A DNA stretch of 64,000 nt from Haladaptatus caseinilyticus (GTDB taxonomy: Archaea; Halobacteriota; Halobacteria; Halobacteriales; Haladaptataceae), in the NCBI RefSeq assembly GCF_026248685.1, contig NZ_CP111036.1, forward strand, positions 2,583,752-2,647,751, given 5' to 3'. The stretch's first letter is position 1. Every line of letters starts with the position of its first letter. Made by a program: the position numbers and the translations under genes. Of this stretch, positions 33,489-43,438 are shown one piece after another. The notes beneath the pieces are model-generated. The model made no database searches, was not told the DNA's origin, and saw only the letters and a program-made list of their open reading frames with translations.

Positions 33489-34712
33489 ATGAAGACTATC
33501 AAGGACAGCGTCCACGATCACATCGACGTCGTGGGGGTAGCGCGGGACCTGTTGGACACGCCCGCAGTTCAGCGACTTCGACATATCACACAACTCGGCA
33601 CTGCCCGTCTCGTGTATCCATCCGCGAATCACACCCGATTCGAACACAGTCTCGGCGTCTATCATCTCGCGTGCGAAGCGCTCACCACCCTCGGTATCGA
33701 GGGTGTACAGGCGGAACGAGTCCGCGCCGCGGCCCTTCTCCACGACATCGGACACTCGCCGTACAGCCACACCATCGAGGAACTCATTCATCGACACACC
33801 AGTAAATACCACGACGACGTACACGACCTGCTCACGGAATCCGAGGTCGGTGACGTCCTTCGGTCGAACGACTTGCAACCGGACACCATCGCTGACCTCA
33901 TCGCCGGGGAGGGCGAACTCGGGCAGGTCGTCTCGGGCGAATTGGACGTGGATAGAATGGATTACCTCGTCCGGGACGCTCACCACACGGGGGTTCCGTA
34001 CGGCACGATCGACCACCAACGCCTCACCCGAGAGTTGACATTTCTCGACGGAAAACTCGTTCTCGCGGAGGGAAACGTCCAGACAGCGGAAAGCCTCCTG
34101 GTCGCTCGTGCGTTGATGAACCCGACAGTGTACAACCACCACGTCACGCGCATCAGCAAATCGATGCTCCAGCGAGCGAGCGAACGCCTGCTCTCGGAAC
34201 CCGATATCGACGCGGAGCAGTTGCGTCGAATGGACGACCACGACCTTCTCGTTGCGCTTCGTGCGACGCCGAAGACCGCCGAACTCGCCCGGCGGTTGTC
34301 CTATCGCGAACTCTACAAACGCGCTGTTTGGGCGGAAATGGCCGACGTTCCGGACGAAATCATCGATGCCGACCACGAGACCATCCGCGGGTACGAAACC
34401 GATATCGCCGAGAACGCGGGTGTCGAACCCGAATCCGTCGTCCTCGACGTTCCGGGACGTCCGCGAATGACGGAGTCCTCGTCACGCGTCATCGTCAACG
34501 GCGACGTCCGATCACTCGGGGAGCAATCCACGCTGGTTCGAGCGCTGCAACGAGTTCAGCGTGATCAGTGGCGACTCGGTGTGTACACGCCGGCGGGCGA
34601 AACCGACAACGTCGGGATCGCAACGGAGCGCGTCCTCGGATTGGATACGGACGGAACGTTAGTCAGCGACGTTCGAACCGGTTTTAGAACCACGCTGGAC
34701 GATTTCGAGTGA
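33489..34712 (+). CDS. HD-domain dNTPase-like phosphohydrolase
   Basis: A 407-residue protein of the SAMHD1/dGTPase-like HD group. Metal-site residues are H53 in TRFEHSLG, H85-D86 in [12 protein letters not shown], and the Asp in [14 protein letters not shown]94 is placed like the catalytic-region His. Members hydrolyse dNTPs or other nucleoside phosphates; the substrate here is open. It is divergent from cofD and followed 74 bases later by the amidohydrolase. Confidence 0.87.
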   Translation: MKTIKDSVHDHIDVVGVARDLLDTPAVQRLRHITQLGTARLVYPSANHTRFEHSLGVYHLACEALTTLGIEGVQAERVRAAALLHDIGHSPYSHTIEELIHRHTSKYHDDVHDLLTESEVGDVLRSNDLQPDTIADLIAGEGELGQVVSGELDVDRMDYLVRDAHHTGVPYGTIDHQRLTRELTFLDGKLVLAEGNVQTAESLLVARALMNPTVYNHHVTRISKSMLQRASERLLSEPDIDAEQLRRMDDHDLLVALRATPKTAELARRLSYRELYKRAVWAEMADVPDEIIDADHETIRGYETDIAENAGVEPESVVLDVPGRPRMTESSSRVIVNGDVRSLGEQSTLVRALQRVQRDQWRLGVYTPAGETDNVGIATERVLGLDTDGTLVSDVRTGFRTTLDDFE

Positions 34713-34786
34713 GGTAATCACGGATCGAAAACACGTTCAGCGGACGGACGAATGCGTTTAAGACCCGGTGCTGACAATCGCAATGT

Positions 34787-35800
34787 ATGCTCGTGGAGGG
34801 TACGATACTGCGCGGCCCCACCTTCGAACCGATCGAGGGGCGCGTAGTCGTCAAAGACGGCACGATTACGGCCATCGAGGAGGCATCAGTCTCATCGTCG
34901 AACATCGTTCTCCCTGCATTCATCAACGCGCATACACACATCGGCGATTCGATCGCGAAAGAGGCCGGTGAGGGTTTATCGCTGGAAGAACTCGTCGCAC
35001 CCCCGGACGGTCTCAAACACCGATTGCTCCGTGAAACGTCTCGAAACGAGAAAGTCGAGGCGATGCGGCGGTCGGTACAGTTCATGCAATCGACGGGGAC
35101 CGCGTCGTTCCTCGAGTTTCGTGAGGGCGGCGTCGAAGGTGTATTCGCGCTTCGCGAGGCAGTGGAAGGGTTGGATATCGAACCGATCATTTTCGGCAGG
35201 GGAACGGTGGATGCGATGGAGGCCGCGGAAGGGTTCGGCGCGAGTGGGGCGAACGATGATACCTTCGGTCGGGAGCGTCGCGCGACGGATAGAGCCGGAA
35301 AACTGTTCGGTATACACGCGGGGGAAGCCGATGCTAGCGACATCAATCCGGCACTCGACCTCTCACCGGACTTCCTCGTTCACGTCGTCCATCCGGAACC
35401 GATCCACCTGGACAGAATCGAGGACAGCGAAATACCAATCGCGGTTTGTCCACGGTCGAATCTCGTTACGGGAGTCGGACTGCCACCGATGCGAAAACTA
35501 CTGGACAGGACGACGGTCGCCCTCGGAACGGACAACGTAATGTTGAACAGTCCATCGATGTTTCGAGAAATGGAGTTCACCGCAAAGTTGACCGACCTTT
35601 CATCGCGGGAGATCCTTCGCATGGCGACACGAAACGGGGCACGGATCGCGGGGTTGAATTGCGGTATCGTAGAGCCCGGTCGCGATGCGAAACTGCTCGT
35701 CCTCGACGGTGACTCGGACAATCTCACAGGGAATCGTAACGTTATTCGGTCGGTCGTTCGTCGAGCAGGTTCGAGCGACGTTACAAACGTGATCCTGTAG
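34787..35800 (+). CDS. Amidohydrolase-superfamily metal-dependent hydrolase
   Basis: A 337-residue TIM-barrel hydrolase of the cytosine-deaminase/SsnA-like branch. The metal ligands are visible as HTH in NAHTHIGD, HAGE in GIHAGEAD, HVVHPEP and D in LGTDN. The chain ends in the small beta sandwich (AKLLVLDGDS). Likely a deaminase of a purine, pterin or related ring compound; I cannot choose. It follows the HD gene on the same strand. Confidence 0.85.
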   Translation: MLVEGTILRGPTFEPIEGRVVVKDGTITAIEEASVSSSNIVLPAFINAHTHIGDSIAKEAGEGLSLEELVAPPDGLKHRLLRETSRNEKVEAMRRSVQFMQSTGTASFLEFREGGVEGVFALREAVEGLDIEPIIFGRGTVDAMEAAEGFGASGANDDTFGRERRATDRAGKLFGIHAGEADASDINPALDLSPDFLVHVVHPEPIHLDRIEDSEIPIAVCPRSNLVTGVGLPPMRKLLDRTTVALGTDNVMLNSPSMFREMEFTAKLTDLSSREILRMATRNGARIAGLNCGIVEPGRDAKLLVLDGDSDNLTGNRNVIRSVVRRAGSSDVTNVIL

Positions 35801-35890
35801 ACACCGCCCCCTCACTGATGTTTCGATTCGAAGGTCATAGATACCAAACAAGTTAAGACACCGCATACCGTGCCATTCGCTAACGCACCT

Positions 35891-36376
35891 ATGTACGACC
35901 GAATTCTCGTGCCGACCGACGGTTCGGCGGAAACAAAGCGAGTAGTCGAACACGCTGCGGAACTGGCGGAGGCGCACGGGGCGGAACTACATGCGGTATA
36001 CGTTATCAACTCCGCGACGTTCGCTAGTCTTCCGATGGAAACGTCGTGGGAGGGAATCAGCGATATGCTGGAAGAGGAAGGCGAAGCGGCGCTCGAGGCA
36101 GTCCGTCGCGTCGCGGAGCACTTCGACGTGTCGCTGACGACGCATCTCGCGGAGGGACCACCGAACAAGGAGATCGTTCGGTACGCGGAGCGGGAGGGGT
36201 TCGACCTCATCGTGATGGGAACGCACGGCCGTGGCGGTATCGACCGCCTTCTGCTCGGGAGTGTCGCGGAACGAGTCGTCCGTGCATCGACCATCCCCGT
36301 TCTTACGGTTCGAGTCGGAAAGAACGAGACGACACCGAAAGCCGAGTCGGTTGAAAAAGCGAAGGGAAGTAGCTAA
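35891..36376 (+). CDS. Universal stress protein (UspA family)
   Basis: A 161-residue Usp domain. It starts MYDRILVPTDGS and has the ATP-binding signature GTHGRGGIDRLLLGSVAERVV with G-x2-G-x9-G-S near the end, so it is an ATP-binding member. A short charged tail (ETTPKAESVEKAKGSS) follows. ATG 35891 matches the conserved start; seven in-frame codons upstream were rejected. Haloarchaea have many paralogues with unknown individual roles. Confidence 0.92.
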   Translation: MYDRILVPTDGSAETKRVVEHAAELAEAHGAELHAVYVINSATFASLPMETSWEGISDMLEEEGEAALEAVRRVAEHFDVSLTTHLAEGPPNKEIVRYAEREGFDLIVMGTHGRGGIDRLLLGSVAERVVRASTIPVLTVRVGKNETTPKAESVEKAKGSS

Positions 36377-36392
36377 ACTCGCTCGGTGAGGA

Positions 36393-37367
36393 TTACGCGG
36401 GTCGCAAGTGCTCACAGTCCCCAGCGTGAACTCGAACGTCGCCATCGTCGGTCTCCACCACGAGGACTCCCGGAGATTCGATATCGATCGCCGTTCCGAC
36501 CACGTTCCCGCTTGGAGTTTCTACTCGAACCCGCTGGCCGAGTGTCGCCGCGTGCTCGCGCCACGCGGACAGTATTTTGTCCGGGCTGACGCGGAGTGTG
36601 TCGAACTCTTCCAACAGCCGTTGGACGAAAATTCTACGATCGACCGTTCCCGCGGCCTCTTGCACACTTGTCGCGCCGTCTGGCAAATCATCACCTTCGA
36701 TATTGACGTTTATGCCGATTCCGACGACGACCCACGAGACGCGGCCCGCCTCCCCTTCCATCTCGGTGAGGATGCCGGCGAGCTTCTCGTCCCCGACCAG
36801 CCCATCGTCAGGGTGTTGCCCTGACTCGCCCTCGTAAGCGACGGCGGAAGGAACGAGGACATCGTTTGGCCACTTGATTTCCGCCGGGACGCCCGCTTCC
36901 CGTGCGGCCCGCGTCACAGCGACTGCGGCCGCGAGCGTCAACAGTGGCGCATGAGATGTCGGGATATCGGGACGGAGAACGAGACTCAACCAGACACCGC
37001 CGGAGGGGCCGAACCATGCTCGGTTGAGGCGTCCCCTCCCACCGATTTGTTCATCCGCAAGTACGGCAATGTCCGCCGCCCCGTCACAGGCCAGCTCACG
37101 AGCCCGGTCGTTCGTGCTCCCGATGGACTCGTGGAACTCGATTTCGAACGGAGCCGCCAGTCCATACTCGACTGCCGAACCGAACTCAGGAACGTCACAC
37201 AGTCTGTAGCCATCGTCAGTGCTTTCGATTTCGAACCCCGACTCGCGTAGCGCTTCGACGTGTTTCCAAACCGCGTTTCGGGAGACGTCGAGGGTGTTAG
37301 CGAGCTCCGGGCCGGAGATTGGGCCATCGGCGAGGGCGTCCAAGATCGCCCGGCGTGTGTCGTTCAT
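36393..37367 (-). CDS. birA: Biotin--protein ligase BirA (with N-terminal HTH)
   Basis: A 324-residue bifunctional type. Residues 1-65 are a wHTH (RRAILDALADGPISGPELA...SRNAVWKHVEAL). The ligase core has STNDRA, the biotinyl-AMP loop GGRGRLNRAW and IKWPNDVLV. A C-terminal SH3-like domain follows (GQRVRVETPSGNVVGTA). It should attach biotin to Lys561 of the carboxylase at 38911-40698 and may repress biotin genes. ATG 37367 is preferred over an upstream in-frame start. Confidence 0.94.
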   Translation of the reverse strand: MNDTRRAILDALADGPISGPELANTLDVSRNAVWKHVEALRESGFEIESTDDGYRLCDVPEFGSAVEYGLAAPFEIEFHESIGSTNDRARELACDGAADIAVLADEQIGGRGRLNRAWFGPSGGVWLSLVLRPDIPTSHAPLLTLAAAVAVTRAAREAGVPAEIKWPNDVLVPSAVAYEGESGQHPDDGLVGDEKLAGILTEMEGEAGRVSWVVVGIGINVNIEGDDLPDGATSVQEAAGTVDRRIFVQRLLEEFDTLRVSPDKILSAWREHAATLGQRVRVETPSGNVVGTAIDIESPGVLVVETDDGDVRVHAGDCEHLRPA

Positions 37368-37406
37368 GTGGGTGGATAGGGGGACTTTCGACAAGAATCG
37401 TTTCGT

Positions 37407-37997
37407 TTACGCAAGCGATTCGGATGGTCGCGGACAGTTGTAGGTTTCTCGGAGCGTCTCTGCAAGCTGGCCACCCTTCTGGAGTGCTATCGTGACGATG
37501 ACGAACTCCTCGTTTGCGGGGCGGAGAACGAACACGTCTCGGTCGTCATCTCCCTCCTGCTCGTTGACCTTGTCCACAAGGGGGTCAAGCGGACGAGAGC
37601 CATCGCGGAACGTCCCGAACAGTCCACCCAATTCGTCCTCGGCAAACACGTAGAGAACGCCGTTGACATCGTTGTCGGTGTTACGAGTCACACGACTGTT
37701 CATAGAATCACCCGCCGTACGTGCTTCGTTCCACGTCCGCTGTGCGGCCTCGAAAACCGGTTCGACGTGGTCCGCAAAGGTGTACAACGTTCGACGACGA
37801 ACCGAGAGCGAACGGACCGTCGGCTCTTTCGTGGACCAGTCGAGGTCGGCGTCGATACGATAGCCCGGATGGAGGTCGGCGACTGGCGCGTCATGGTCGT
37901 CGTTTGCGGTGACAACCGGCTCGTACGTCTCTTGATCGAGTAAGCGAAGTCTACAGCCGTCCGTCGCAAGCACACGGAAACTCCGGTTCTCTTCCAT
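37407..37997 (-). CDS. DUF6663 family haloarchaeal protein
   Basis: A 196-residue soluble protein: FRVLATDGCRLRLLD at the start, PGYRIDADLDW, SVRRRTLYTFADHV, then the conserved MNSRVTRNTDNDVNGVLYVF (about 117-136) and FVLRPANEEFVIVTIALQKGG. This is the DUF6663 pattern as I recall it; function unknown. ATG 37997 gives the family start, and the upstream 38 codons do not look coding. It lies 39 bases upstream of birA on the same strand. Confidence 0.82.
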   Translation of the reverse strand: MEENRSFRVLATDGCRLRLLDQETYEPVVTANDDHDAPVADLHPGYRIDADLDWSTKEPTVRSLSVRRRTLYTFADHVEPVFEAAQRTWNEARTAGDSMNSRVTRNTDNDVNGVLYVFAEDELGGLFGTFRDGSRPLDPLVDKVNEQEGDDDRDVFVLRPANEEFVIVTIALQKGGQLAETLRETYNCPRPSESLA

Positions 37998-38224
37998 GGA
38001 CGGATTAGGTAATGGGTTCGAAAAAACTCCTCGAATCATCCGACCATCCGCGTGCCGCTTCTCGGAGGCCGTCGGCACGTCGTTGCGAGTGGCCGTGGAA
38101 CTCGGTGGCACCGAAATGCAAGCGAAGGCCTCGGCTATCGGTTGTATATTTAATATTTTATTTTTTATAAACTAACTATGCTAGATGGTGCATTAAAGAA
38201 CAACGTGGTTAATATCCAGACGCA

Positions 38225-38845
38225 ATGGGAGAAAATAATAGCGGTAATTCGACACGACGCGACATCTTGAAGCGAATGGGTGCAGTCGGCGTCGCTGGTC
38301 TCGGCGGGGCTGTCGCGACGAGCGGCACCGCGGCAGCGAAGCCGTCCGTCGACTGGGAACCGGCTCACTCCAGTAACTATACCGGTGCGGACCGAGGCGC
38401 AGGCTACATCGATTGGGTCATTATCCACACCGTCCAGGGCTCTGCCAGCAGTGCGGTCAACTGGTTCCAAGACCCCGATGCTAACGTTAGCGCCCACTAC
38501 ACCGTCGCAGAGGACGGGTACAAGTACCAAAGCGTCAGCGACATCAACATCGCGTGGCACGCGGGCGGGTCGAACTACAACACGTACTCGGTCGGTATCG
38601 AACACGGCGGCTACGTCAGTGAAACGTACGAAGACGCACAATACCGGGCGTCGGCCAAACTCGCCAGCTGGCTCTGTGACCAGTACGGCGTCCCGAAGCA
38701 GCACCCGTCGAGCGTTCCGTACGACGCAGCGAACCCGGCAAACGGCGGCATTATCGCCCACTCTCAAGTCCCGGAGAGTACGCACACCGACCCCGGCTCT
38801 AACTGGGACTGGGACTACTACATCGACCTCGTCAACTCGTACTGA
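38225..38845 (+). CDS. Tat-exported N-acetylmuramoyl-L-alanine amidase-like protein
   Basis: A 206-residue protein. A Tat signal spans about 10-38 (TRRDILKRMG, then GVAGLGGAV and a TAAA cleavage area), so it is secreted folded. The Amidase_2/PGRP fold follows, with zinc ligands H68 (VIIHTVQG), H179 (AHSQV) and D189 (HTDPG), and E126 in GIEHGG. These enzymes cut the amide between muramic acid and the peptide in bacterial peptidoglycan, a polymer archaea lack. The target is therefore probably foreign bacteria or scavenged wall material. A strong AT-rich promoter tract precedes it (38143-38175), and TTTTT follows at 38871-38875. Confidence 0.9.
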   Translation: MGENNSGNSTRRDILKRMGAVGVAGLGGAVATSGTAAAKPSVDWEPAHSSNYTGADRGAGYIDWVIIHTVQGSASSAVNWFQDPDANVSAHYTVAEDGYKYQSVSDINIAWHAGGSNYNTYSVGIEHGGYVSETYEDAQYRASAKLASWLCDQYGVPKQHPSSVPYDAANPANGGIIAHSQVPESTHTDPGSNWDWDYYIDLVNSY

Positions 38846-38910
38846 TCGGCGGATGAGCGGCTCGATCCTTACTTTTTACACGCGACAGCAAGAAAGTTCG
38901 TTACGACGGC

Positions 38911-40698
38911 TCAGTCCACGACGACGAGCACGTCGCCCATATCGACGCTGTCGCCTTCACCGACCGTGACTTGCGTCACCGTTCCACCACGCGTGGCGAC
39001 CACATCGTTTTCCATCTTCATCGCTTCGAGAACACAGACGACGTCGCCGGATTGGATTTCGTCGCCTTCTTCGACTTTCACGTCGAGAATCGTCCCCTGC
39101 ATTTCCGCAGTGACCGTTTCGCCCTCGGCGTCCACGACGGTTTCGCTTCCGCCGTCGCTGCCACCCGCCGGTTTGGGTTTCTGACCGCCGGAGTTCCCGT
39201 TTGCAGGAACTGCCGCGACTTCACCGCGCTGTTCCAAGTTGACCTCGAAGCGTTTGCCGTTGACTTCGACCGTGAACTCGCGTTCGACGACGTCTTCGTC
39301 GTCGGCTTCCGCCTCCGACGAACCCCACTTTTCCTGCGCTTCGGCGACCTTCTCGTCGTCCAGTTCCTCGTCCAGATACTTTGTCGTGTGCTCGCCAGCG
39401 ACGAATTTCTCGTCTTCGAGCATGACGCGGTGGAACGGTATGATGGTGACGACGCCCTCGATGTCGTACTCCGCGAGCGCTCTTCGACCACGTGCAAGAC
39501 ACTCCTCACGGTCGGAGCCGTGAACGATGAGTTTCGCTATCATCGAGTCGTAATCCGTCACGAGGTCGTCTCCCTGTCGGAGCGAGTCGTCCAGACGGAC
39601 ACCGACCCCTCCAGGTGGGTCGTACACGTCGAGCGAACCGCTTCGGGCGGGTGCGAAGTCAGCCGCCGCGTTCTCGGCGTTGATACGGAACTCCATCGCG
39701 TGCCCTTCGAGTTCCACGTCATCCTGTGCGAAGTCGAGTTCTTCGCCCGCGGCGACGCGAAGTTGCCATTTTACGATATCGATTCCCGTCAGTTCCTCCG
39801 TGACGCAGTGTTCGACCTGAATCCGGGTATTCACTTCGAGGAAGAAGAACTCGCCGTCCTCCACGAGGAATTCCACGGTTCCAGCGTTGACGTATTCGGA
39901 GGCTTTTACACCCTGTCGGGCCGCTTCCCCGATTTCCTCGCGGAGTGCGTCCGAGAGGGCTGGCGAGGGGCCTTCCTCGATGACTTTCTGGTGTCGGCGC
40001 TGGAGCGAACAGTCACGTTCGCCGAGGTGCCGGACGTTACCGTACTGGTCGGCGATGATCTGTACCTCGATGTGACGTGGCTGTTCGAGGTAGCGTTCGA
40101 GATAGACCGAATCGTTGTCGAAGTACGCTTCACCCTCGCGCTGGGCGGATTCGAGTTGGTCTTCGACCTCGTCCTCGGTTCTGACGACCTTCATCCCTCT
40201 GCCGCCGCCGCCACCCTCCGCTTTGATGGCGATGGGGTAGCCGTGTTCTTCCCCGAACGCGCGGACGTCCTCGGGGTCCGTCACCGGATCCGTCGTCCCC
40301 GGTACGATAGGCACGTCGGCGCCCTGCATCACTTTACGGGCTTTCGTCTTCTCGCCCAACTGTTCCATCGAGTCGCTGGTCGGGCCGACCCACGTCACAC
40401 CTTCGGTTGCCTCGACTTTGGCGGCGAACTCGGCGTTCTCCGCGAGGAAACCGTACCCGGGGTGAATGGCGTCTGCACCAGCCTTTTCGGCGGCGTCGAT
40501 AACTGCTTCGTGGTCGAGGTACGAATCCGCTGCTCGCGCCGGACCGATGTTGTACGCTTCGTCGGCGTAGCGAACGTGACCTGCATTTCTGTCGGCGTCA
40601 CTGTAGACTGCGACGGTGTCGATTCCGAGTTCCTCGCATGCGCGCATGACGCGAACCGCGATTTCTCCACGGTTCGCGACGAGAACCTTGTCGAACAT
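38911..40698 (-). CDS. Acyl-CoA carboxylase biotin carboxylase/BCCP subunit
   Basis: A 595-residue fused subunit of an acetyl-/propionyl-CoA carboxylase. The N-terminal biotin carboxylase has the glycine-rich ATP loop [12 protein letters not shown] (about 163-174) and [10 protein letters not shown] near 290. A charged linker (about 450-520) leads to the BCCP domain with EAMKMEND, where K561 is biotinylated. It carboxylates biotin with bicarbonate and ATP; the carboxyltransferase partner is not in the window. The nearby birA supplies the modification. Confidence 0.94.
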   Translation of the reverse strand: MFDKVLVANRGEIAVRVMRACEELGIDTVAVYSDADRNAGHVRYADEAYNIGPARAADSYLDHEAVIDAAEKAGADAIHPGYGFLAENAEFAAKVEATEGVTWVGPTSDSMEQLGEKTKARKVMQGADVPIVPGTTDPVTDPEDVRAFGEEHGYPIAIKAEGGGGGRGMKVVRTEDEVEDQLESAQREGEAYFDNDSVYLERYLEQPRHIEVQIIADQYGNVRHLGERDCSLQRRHQKVIEEGPSPALSDALREEIGEAARQGVKASEYVNAGTVEFLVEDGEFFFLEVNTRIQVEHCVTEELTGIDIVKWQLRVAAGEELDFAQDDVELEGHAMEFRINAENAAADFAPARSGSLDVYDPPGGVGVRLDDSLRQGDDLVTDYDSMIAKLIVHGSDREECLARGRRALAEYDIEGVVTIIPFHRVMLEDEKFVAGEHTTKYLDEELDDEKVAEAQEKWGSSEAEADDEDVVEREFTVEVNGKRFEVNLEQRGEVAAVPANGNSGGQKPKPAGGSDGGSETVVDAEGETVTAEMQGTILDVKVEEGDEIQSGDVVCVLEAMKMENDVVATRGGTVTQVTVGEGDSVDMGDVLVVVD

Positions 40699-40958
40699 TC
40701 TTGCGGAACTCTATTCGGGTGGGTTACCTCATTCTGTCGGTTTTTCTCTGGTGGATTGTGGACCGTATTTGGGTCAACGATAGGACTTCACAGGGGTTGA
40801 CGACGTTCGTCGGCACCAGCAAAGCCGCAACAACACCGATAGCCGAACACCGATAACGAAGGCCGGGCGGCACCGCTCGGGAGACGGTTTAAAACGGAGC
40901 GAGCATCGCACACTCATCCTTCGACATCGTTTTACTGATAGCCTCTGTCGCGAGACAC

Positions 40959-42131
40959 ATGGACAAAGACCTCTCGGCACTGGATTCCGCGTTGGATTCG
41001 ATGGGTGTGGGTGGCTTCCTCATCGACGCGGCATCGTCCGATTCCGACCAGTTGTATCTCTCCGGATTCGACGCGCCTGACGCCTTCACGACCCTCTACG
41101 CGGACGGCGTCCATTTGCTCGTTTCTAGCCTCGAATACGGCCGGGCGAAAAAGGAAAGCAACGCGGAATCGGTCGCGCGAATGACCGACTACGGCTACTA
41201 CGAGAAGGTCGCCGAACACGGCCAAAAAGAGGCGAAAAGCCGCGTCCTCTCAGATTTTCTCGCCGACCACGATGTCGAATCGGTGGTCGTTCCCGAACGC
41301 TTCCCGCTCGGCGTTGCGGACGGCCTCCGTGACGTGGGCATAACCGTCTCGCCGGAAAAGACCGCCGTCATCACCGGCATCCGCGCGGCGAAGACGGACG
41401 AGGAAATCGAACACGTTCGGGTCGCACAGAAAGCGAACGAAGCGTCCATGCAAGCCGCAGAAGACCTGCTCGCCGCCGCGACGGTCGAAAACGGCGTTCT
41501 CTATCACGACGGTGAGGTACTGACCAGCGAACGCGTGAAGGAGGAAATCGAAGTGACGCTCCTGCGTAACGGGGCGGCGCTCGATGAAACCATCGTCGCC
41601 TGTGGGTCATCCGCGGCGGACCCCCACGACCGGGGAAGGGGTCCGCTTTCCGCTGACGAAGCCATCATCGTGGACATTTTCCCACGCGACAAAGCATCGA
41701 AATACCACGCCGACATGACCCGAACGTTCGTCAAGGGGGAACCATCCGACGAGATTCGTGCTCGATACAATCTCACTCACGAGGCGTTCGACGCCGCTCT
41801 TGATGCCGTCGAACCCGGCGCGACGGGGAAAACAGTTCACGATGCGGTCTGTGACGTGTACGAAAACGCGGGTTACGAAACGCTTCGAAGCGACCCGAGT
41901 ACCGAAACAGGATTCATTCATAGCACAGGTCACGGCGTCGGGTTGGATGTTCACGAACTTCCAAAAATCAACCCCGACGGTGGTGAACTGAAACCGGGCC
42001 ACGTCATCACCATCGAACCAGGTCTGTACGACCCCGCGGTCGGCGGCGTTCGCATCGAAGACCTCGTGGTCGTTACGGAGGACGGCTACGAGAACCTGAC
42101 CGATTACCCGATCGAACTGGTCGTGGACTAA
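40959..42131 (+). CDS. M24 family metallopeptidase (Xaa-Pro dipeptidase type)
   Basis: A 390-residue protein with an N-terminal creatinase-like domain (1-145) and a C-terminal pita-bread catalytic domain. The five metal ligands are seen in IVDIFPRDKASKYHADMTRTF-type segments (two Asp), HSTGHGVGLDVHE (His), ITIEPGLY (Glu) and GGVRIEDLVVV (Glu). It should release N-terminal residues before proline in the cytosol. The promoter element GTTTAAAAC lies about 60 bases upstream. Confidence 0.9.
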   Translation: MDKDLSALDSALDSMGVGGFLIDAASSDSDQLYLSGFDAPDAFTTLYADGVHLLVSSLEYGRAKKESNAESVARMTDYGYYEKVAEHGQKEAKSRVLSDFLADHDVESVVVPERFPLGVADGLRDVGITVSPEKTAVITGIRAAKTDEEIEHVRVAQKANEASMQAAEDLLAAATVENGVLYHDGEVLTSERVKEEIEVTLLRNGAALDETIVACGSSAADPHDRGRGPLSADEAIIVDIFPRDKASKYHADMTRTFVKGEPSDEIRARYNLTHEAFDAALDAVEPGATGKTVHDAVCDVYENAGYETLRSDPSTETGFIHSTGHGVGLDVHELPKINPDGGELKPGHVITIEPGLYDPAVGGVRIEDLVVVTEDGYENLTDYPIELVVD

Positions 42132-42210
42132 CCCGCTCTCGGGGTGTTCGCCCCAAATGCGATTCTGACTGCCACAATGGCAAAGTAACCGTCTGGCGAA
42201 CTGCGTCTTC

Positions 42211-43293
42211 ATGCGCAAACAGAAAACCGATACCGACGAGGCTCGTGTATCAGAAACGACACGAAAACCGAGTATCGTTCGACGTGTACTTCCCGTTGGA
42301 GTGGGCTTCGTACTCGGATACCTTTTCGGACGGTATTCCGACAAAACGGTCGGACTGGACGAGATATGGGCGAAGCCCTCCGAAATCGCACGGACACCCG
42401 ATGTGGTAGAACAGGCGATGGACGTCAAAATCGAACAAACGGGGCAGATAGAGACGAGTCAAGAAGTGACCGGCCTCTCGGCACCGACGACACGCGGAAT
42501 GCCGATGCTCGGATTCGGAACGTACGAACTAGACGATTACGACGAATGCGTCGAGAGCGTTACGACCGCCATTGAAACGGGGTATCGACACATCGACACT
42601 GCCGAAGGTTACGACAACGAATCCGCGGTGGGCGACGCTATCGCCGAATCGGACGTTCCTCGGGACGACCTGTTCGTTGCGACGAAAGTCAGCCCCGACG
42701 ATCTCGACTACGACAAAGTCCTCACGAGTGCCGAGGAGAGCCTCGAACGATTGGGGCTCGATTACATCGATTTGCTCTACGTTCACTGGCCGACCGGAGA
42801 GTACGACGCCGAAGAAACGCTCGAAGCCTTCGCGGAACTCCGCGATGAAGGATTGATTCGGAAAATCGGCGTGAGCAACTTCACGGTGGACCTGCTGTCG
42901 GAGGCCATCGAAGTCGCGGAGGAGCCCATCTTCGCTAATCAAGTCGAGATGCATCCCCTGCTCCAGCAGGAGGAACTCAGGGAGTTTTGCGACCAGGACG
43001 ACATCGACGTGGAACTCGTCGCGTACTCGCCGATAGCCCGCGGCGACGTTGCCGACATCCCCGAACTTCGCTCTGTCGCGGAAAAACACGATGCCAGCGA
43101 AGCACAGATCAGCCTCGCATGGTGTCGCGAAAAGGGTGTCACCGCCATCCCAAAGGCGACTAGCAGCGAGCATATTCAGGAGAATTGGCGAAGTTTAGGG
43201 GTCGAACTTGACGACGAAGACGTGGCAAAGATTGATAGTATCGATCGAGAAGAACGACTCATCGACCCCGACAGGGCTCCGTGGAACCAGTAA
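42211..43293 (+). CDS. Aldo-keto reductase with N-terminal membrane anchor
   Basis: A 360-residue protein. Residues 1-25 are polar/basic, 26-41 hydrophobic (VLPVGVGFVLGYLFG), and 42-96 an extra linker. The AKR barrel starts at about 97 (GMPMLGFGTY). The catalytic tetrad is D129, Y134, K159 and H192, and the C-terminal IPKATSSEHIQEN matches the NADPH phosphate site. Most archaeal AKRs start near residue 97, so the first 96 residues are an addition that may tether the enzyme to the membrane. The substrate is unknown. Confidence 0.87.
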   Translation: MRKQKTDTDEARVSETTRKPSIVRRVLPVGVGFVLGYLFGRYSDKTVGLDEIWAKPSEIARTPDVVEQAMDVKIEQTGQIETSQEVTGLSAPTTRGMPMLGFGTYELDDYDECVESVTTAIETGYRHIDTAEGYDNESAVGDAIAESDVPRDDLFVATKVSPDDLDYDKVLTSAEESLERLGLDYIDLLYVHWPTGEYDAEETLEAFAELRDEGLIRKIGVSNFTVDLLSEAIEVAEEPIFANQVEMHPLLQQEELREFCDQDDIDVELVAYSPIARGDVADIPELRSVAEKHDASEAQISLAWCREKGVTAIPKATSSEHIQENWRSLGVELDDEDVAKIDSIDREERLIDPDRAPWNQ

Positions 43294-43438
43294 GTGGAAA
43301 GCGACTGGTCTCGCTGGATCACCTCCCGTTTTCGCCACCGGAAACCGGGATACTCGGCGCGAGTTTTCATGCCTCCGAGATACCGGAGAACCTCGCCCAG
43401 TCGAACATGCTTTAGCGCGTGGTTCGAAAAGTCCCTCC

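Noticed and set aside
33357..34376. Upstream in-frame extension of cofD to 670 codons
   Set aside because: The CofD family starts at [10 protein letters not shown]; the extension is antisense to the HD gene at 33489 and unlike any F420 enzyme.
38971..40800. 609-codon plus-strand frame opposite the biotin carboxylase gene
   Set aside because: It is the antisense frame of a gene with clear carboxylase and biotin motifs, and its translation resembles no family.
40828..40859. Direct repeat ACACCGATA before the M24 peptidase gene
   Set aside because: Two 9-base copies about 15 bases apart are too short to distinguish from chance in this sequence.
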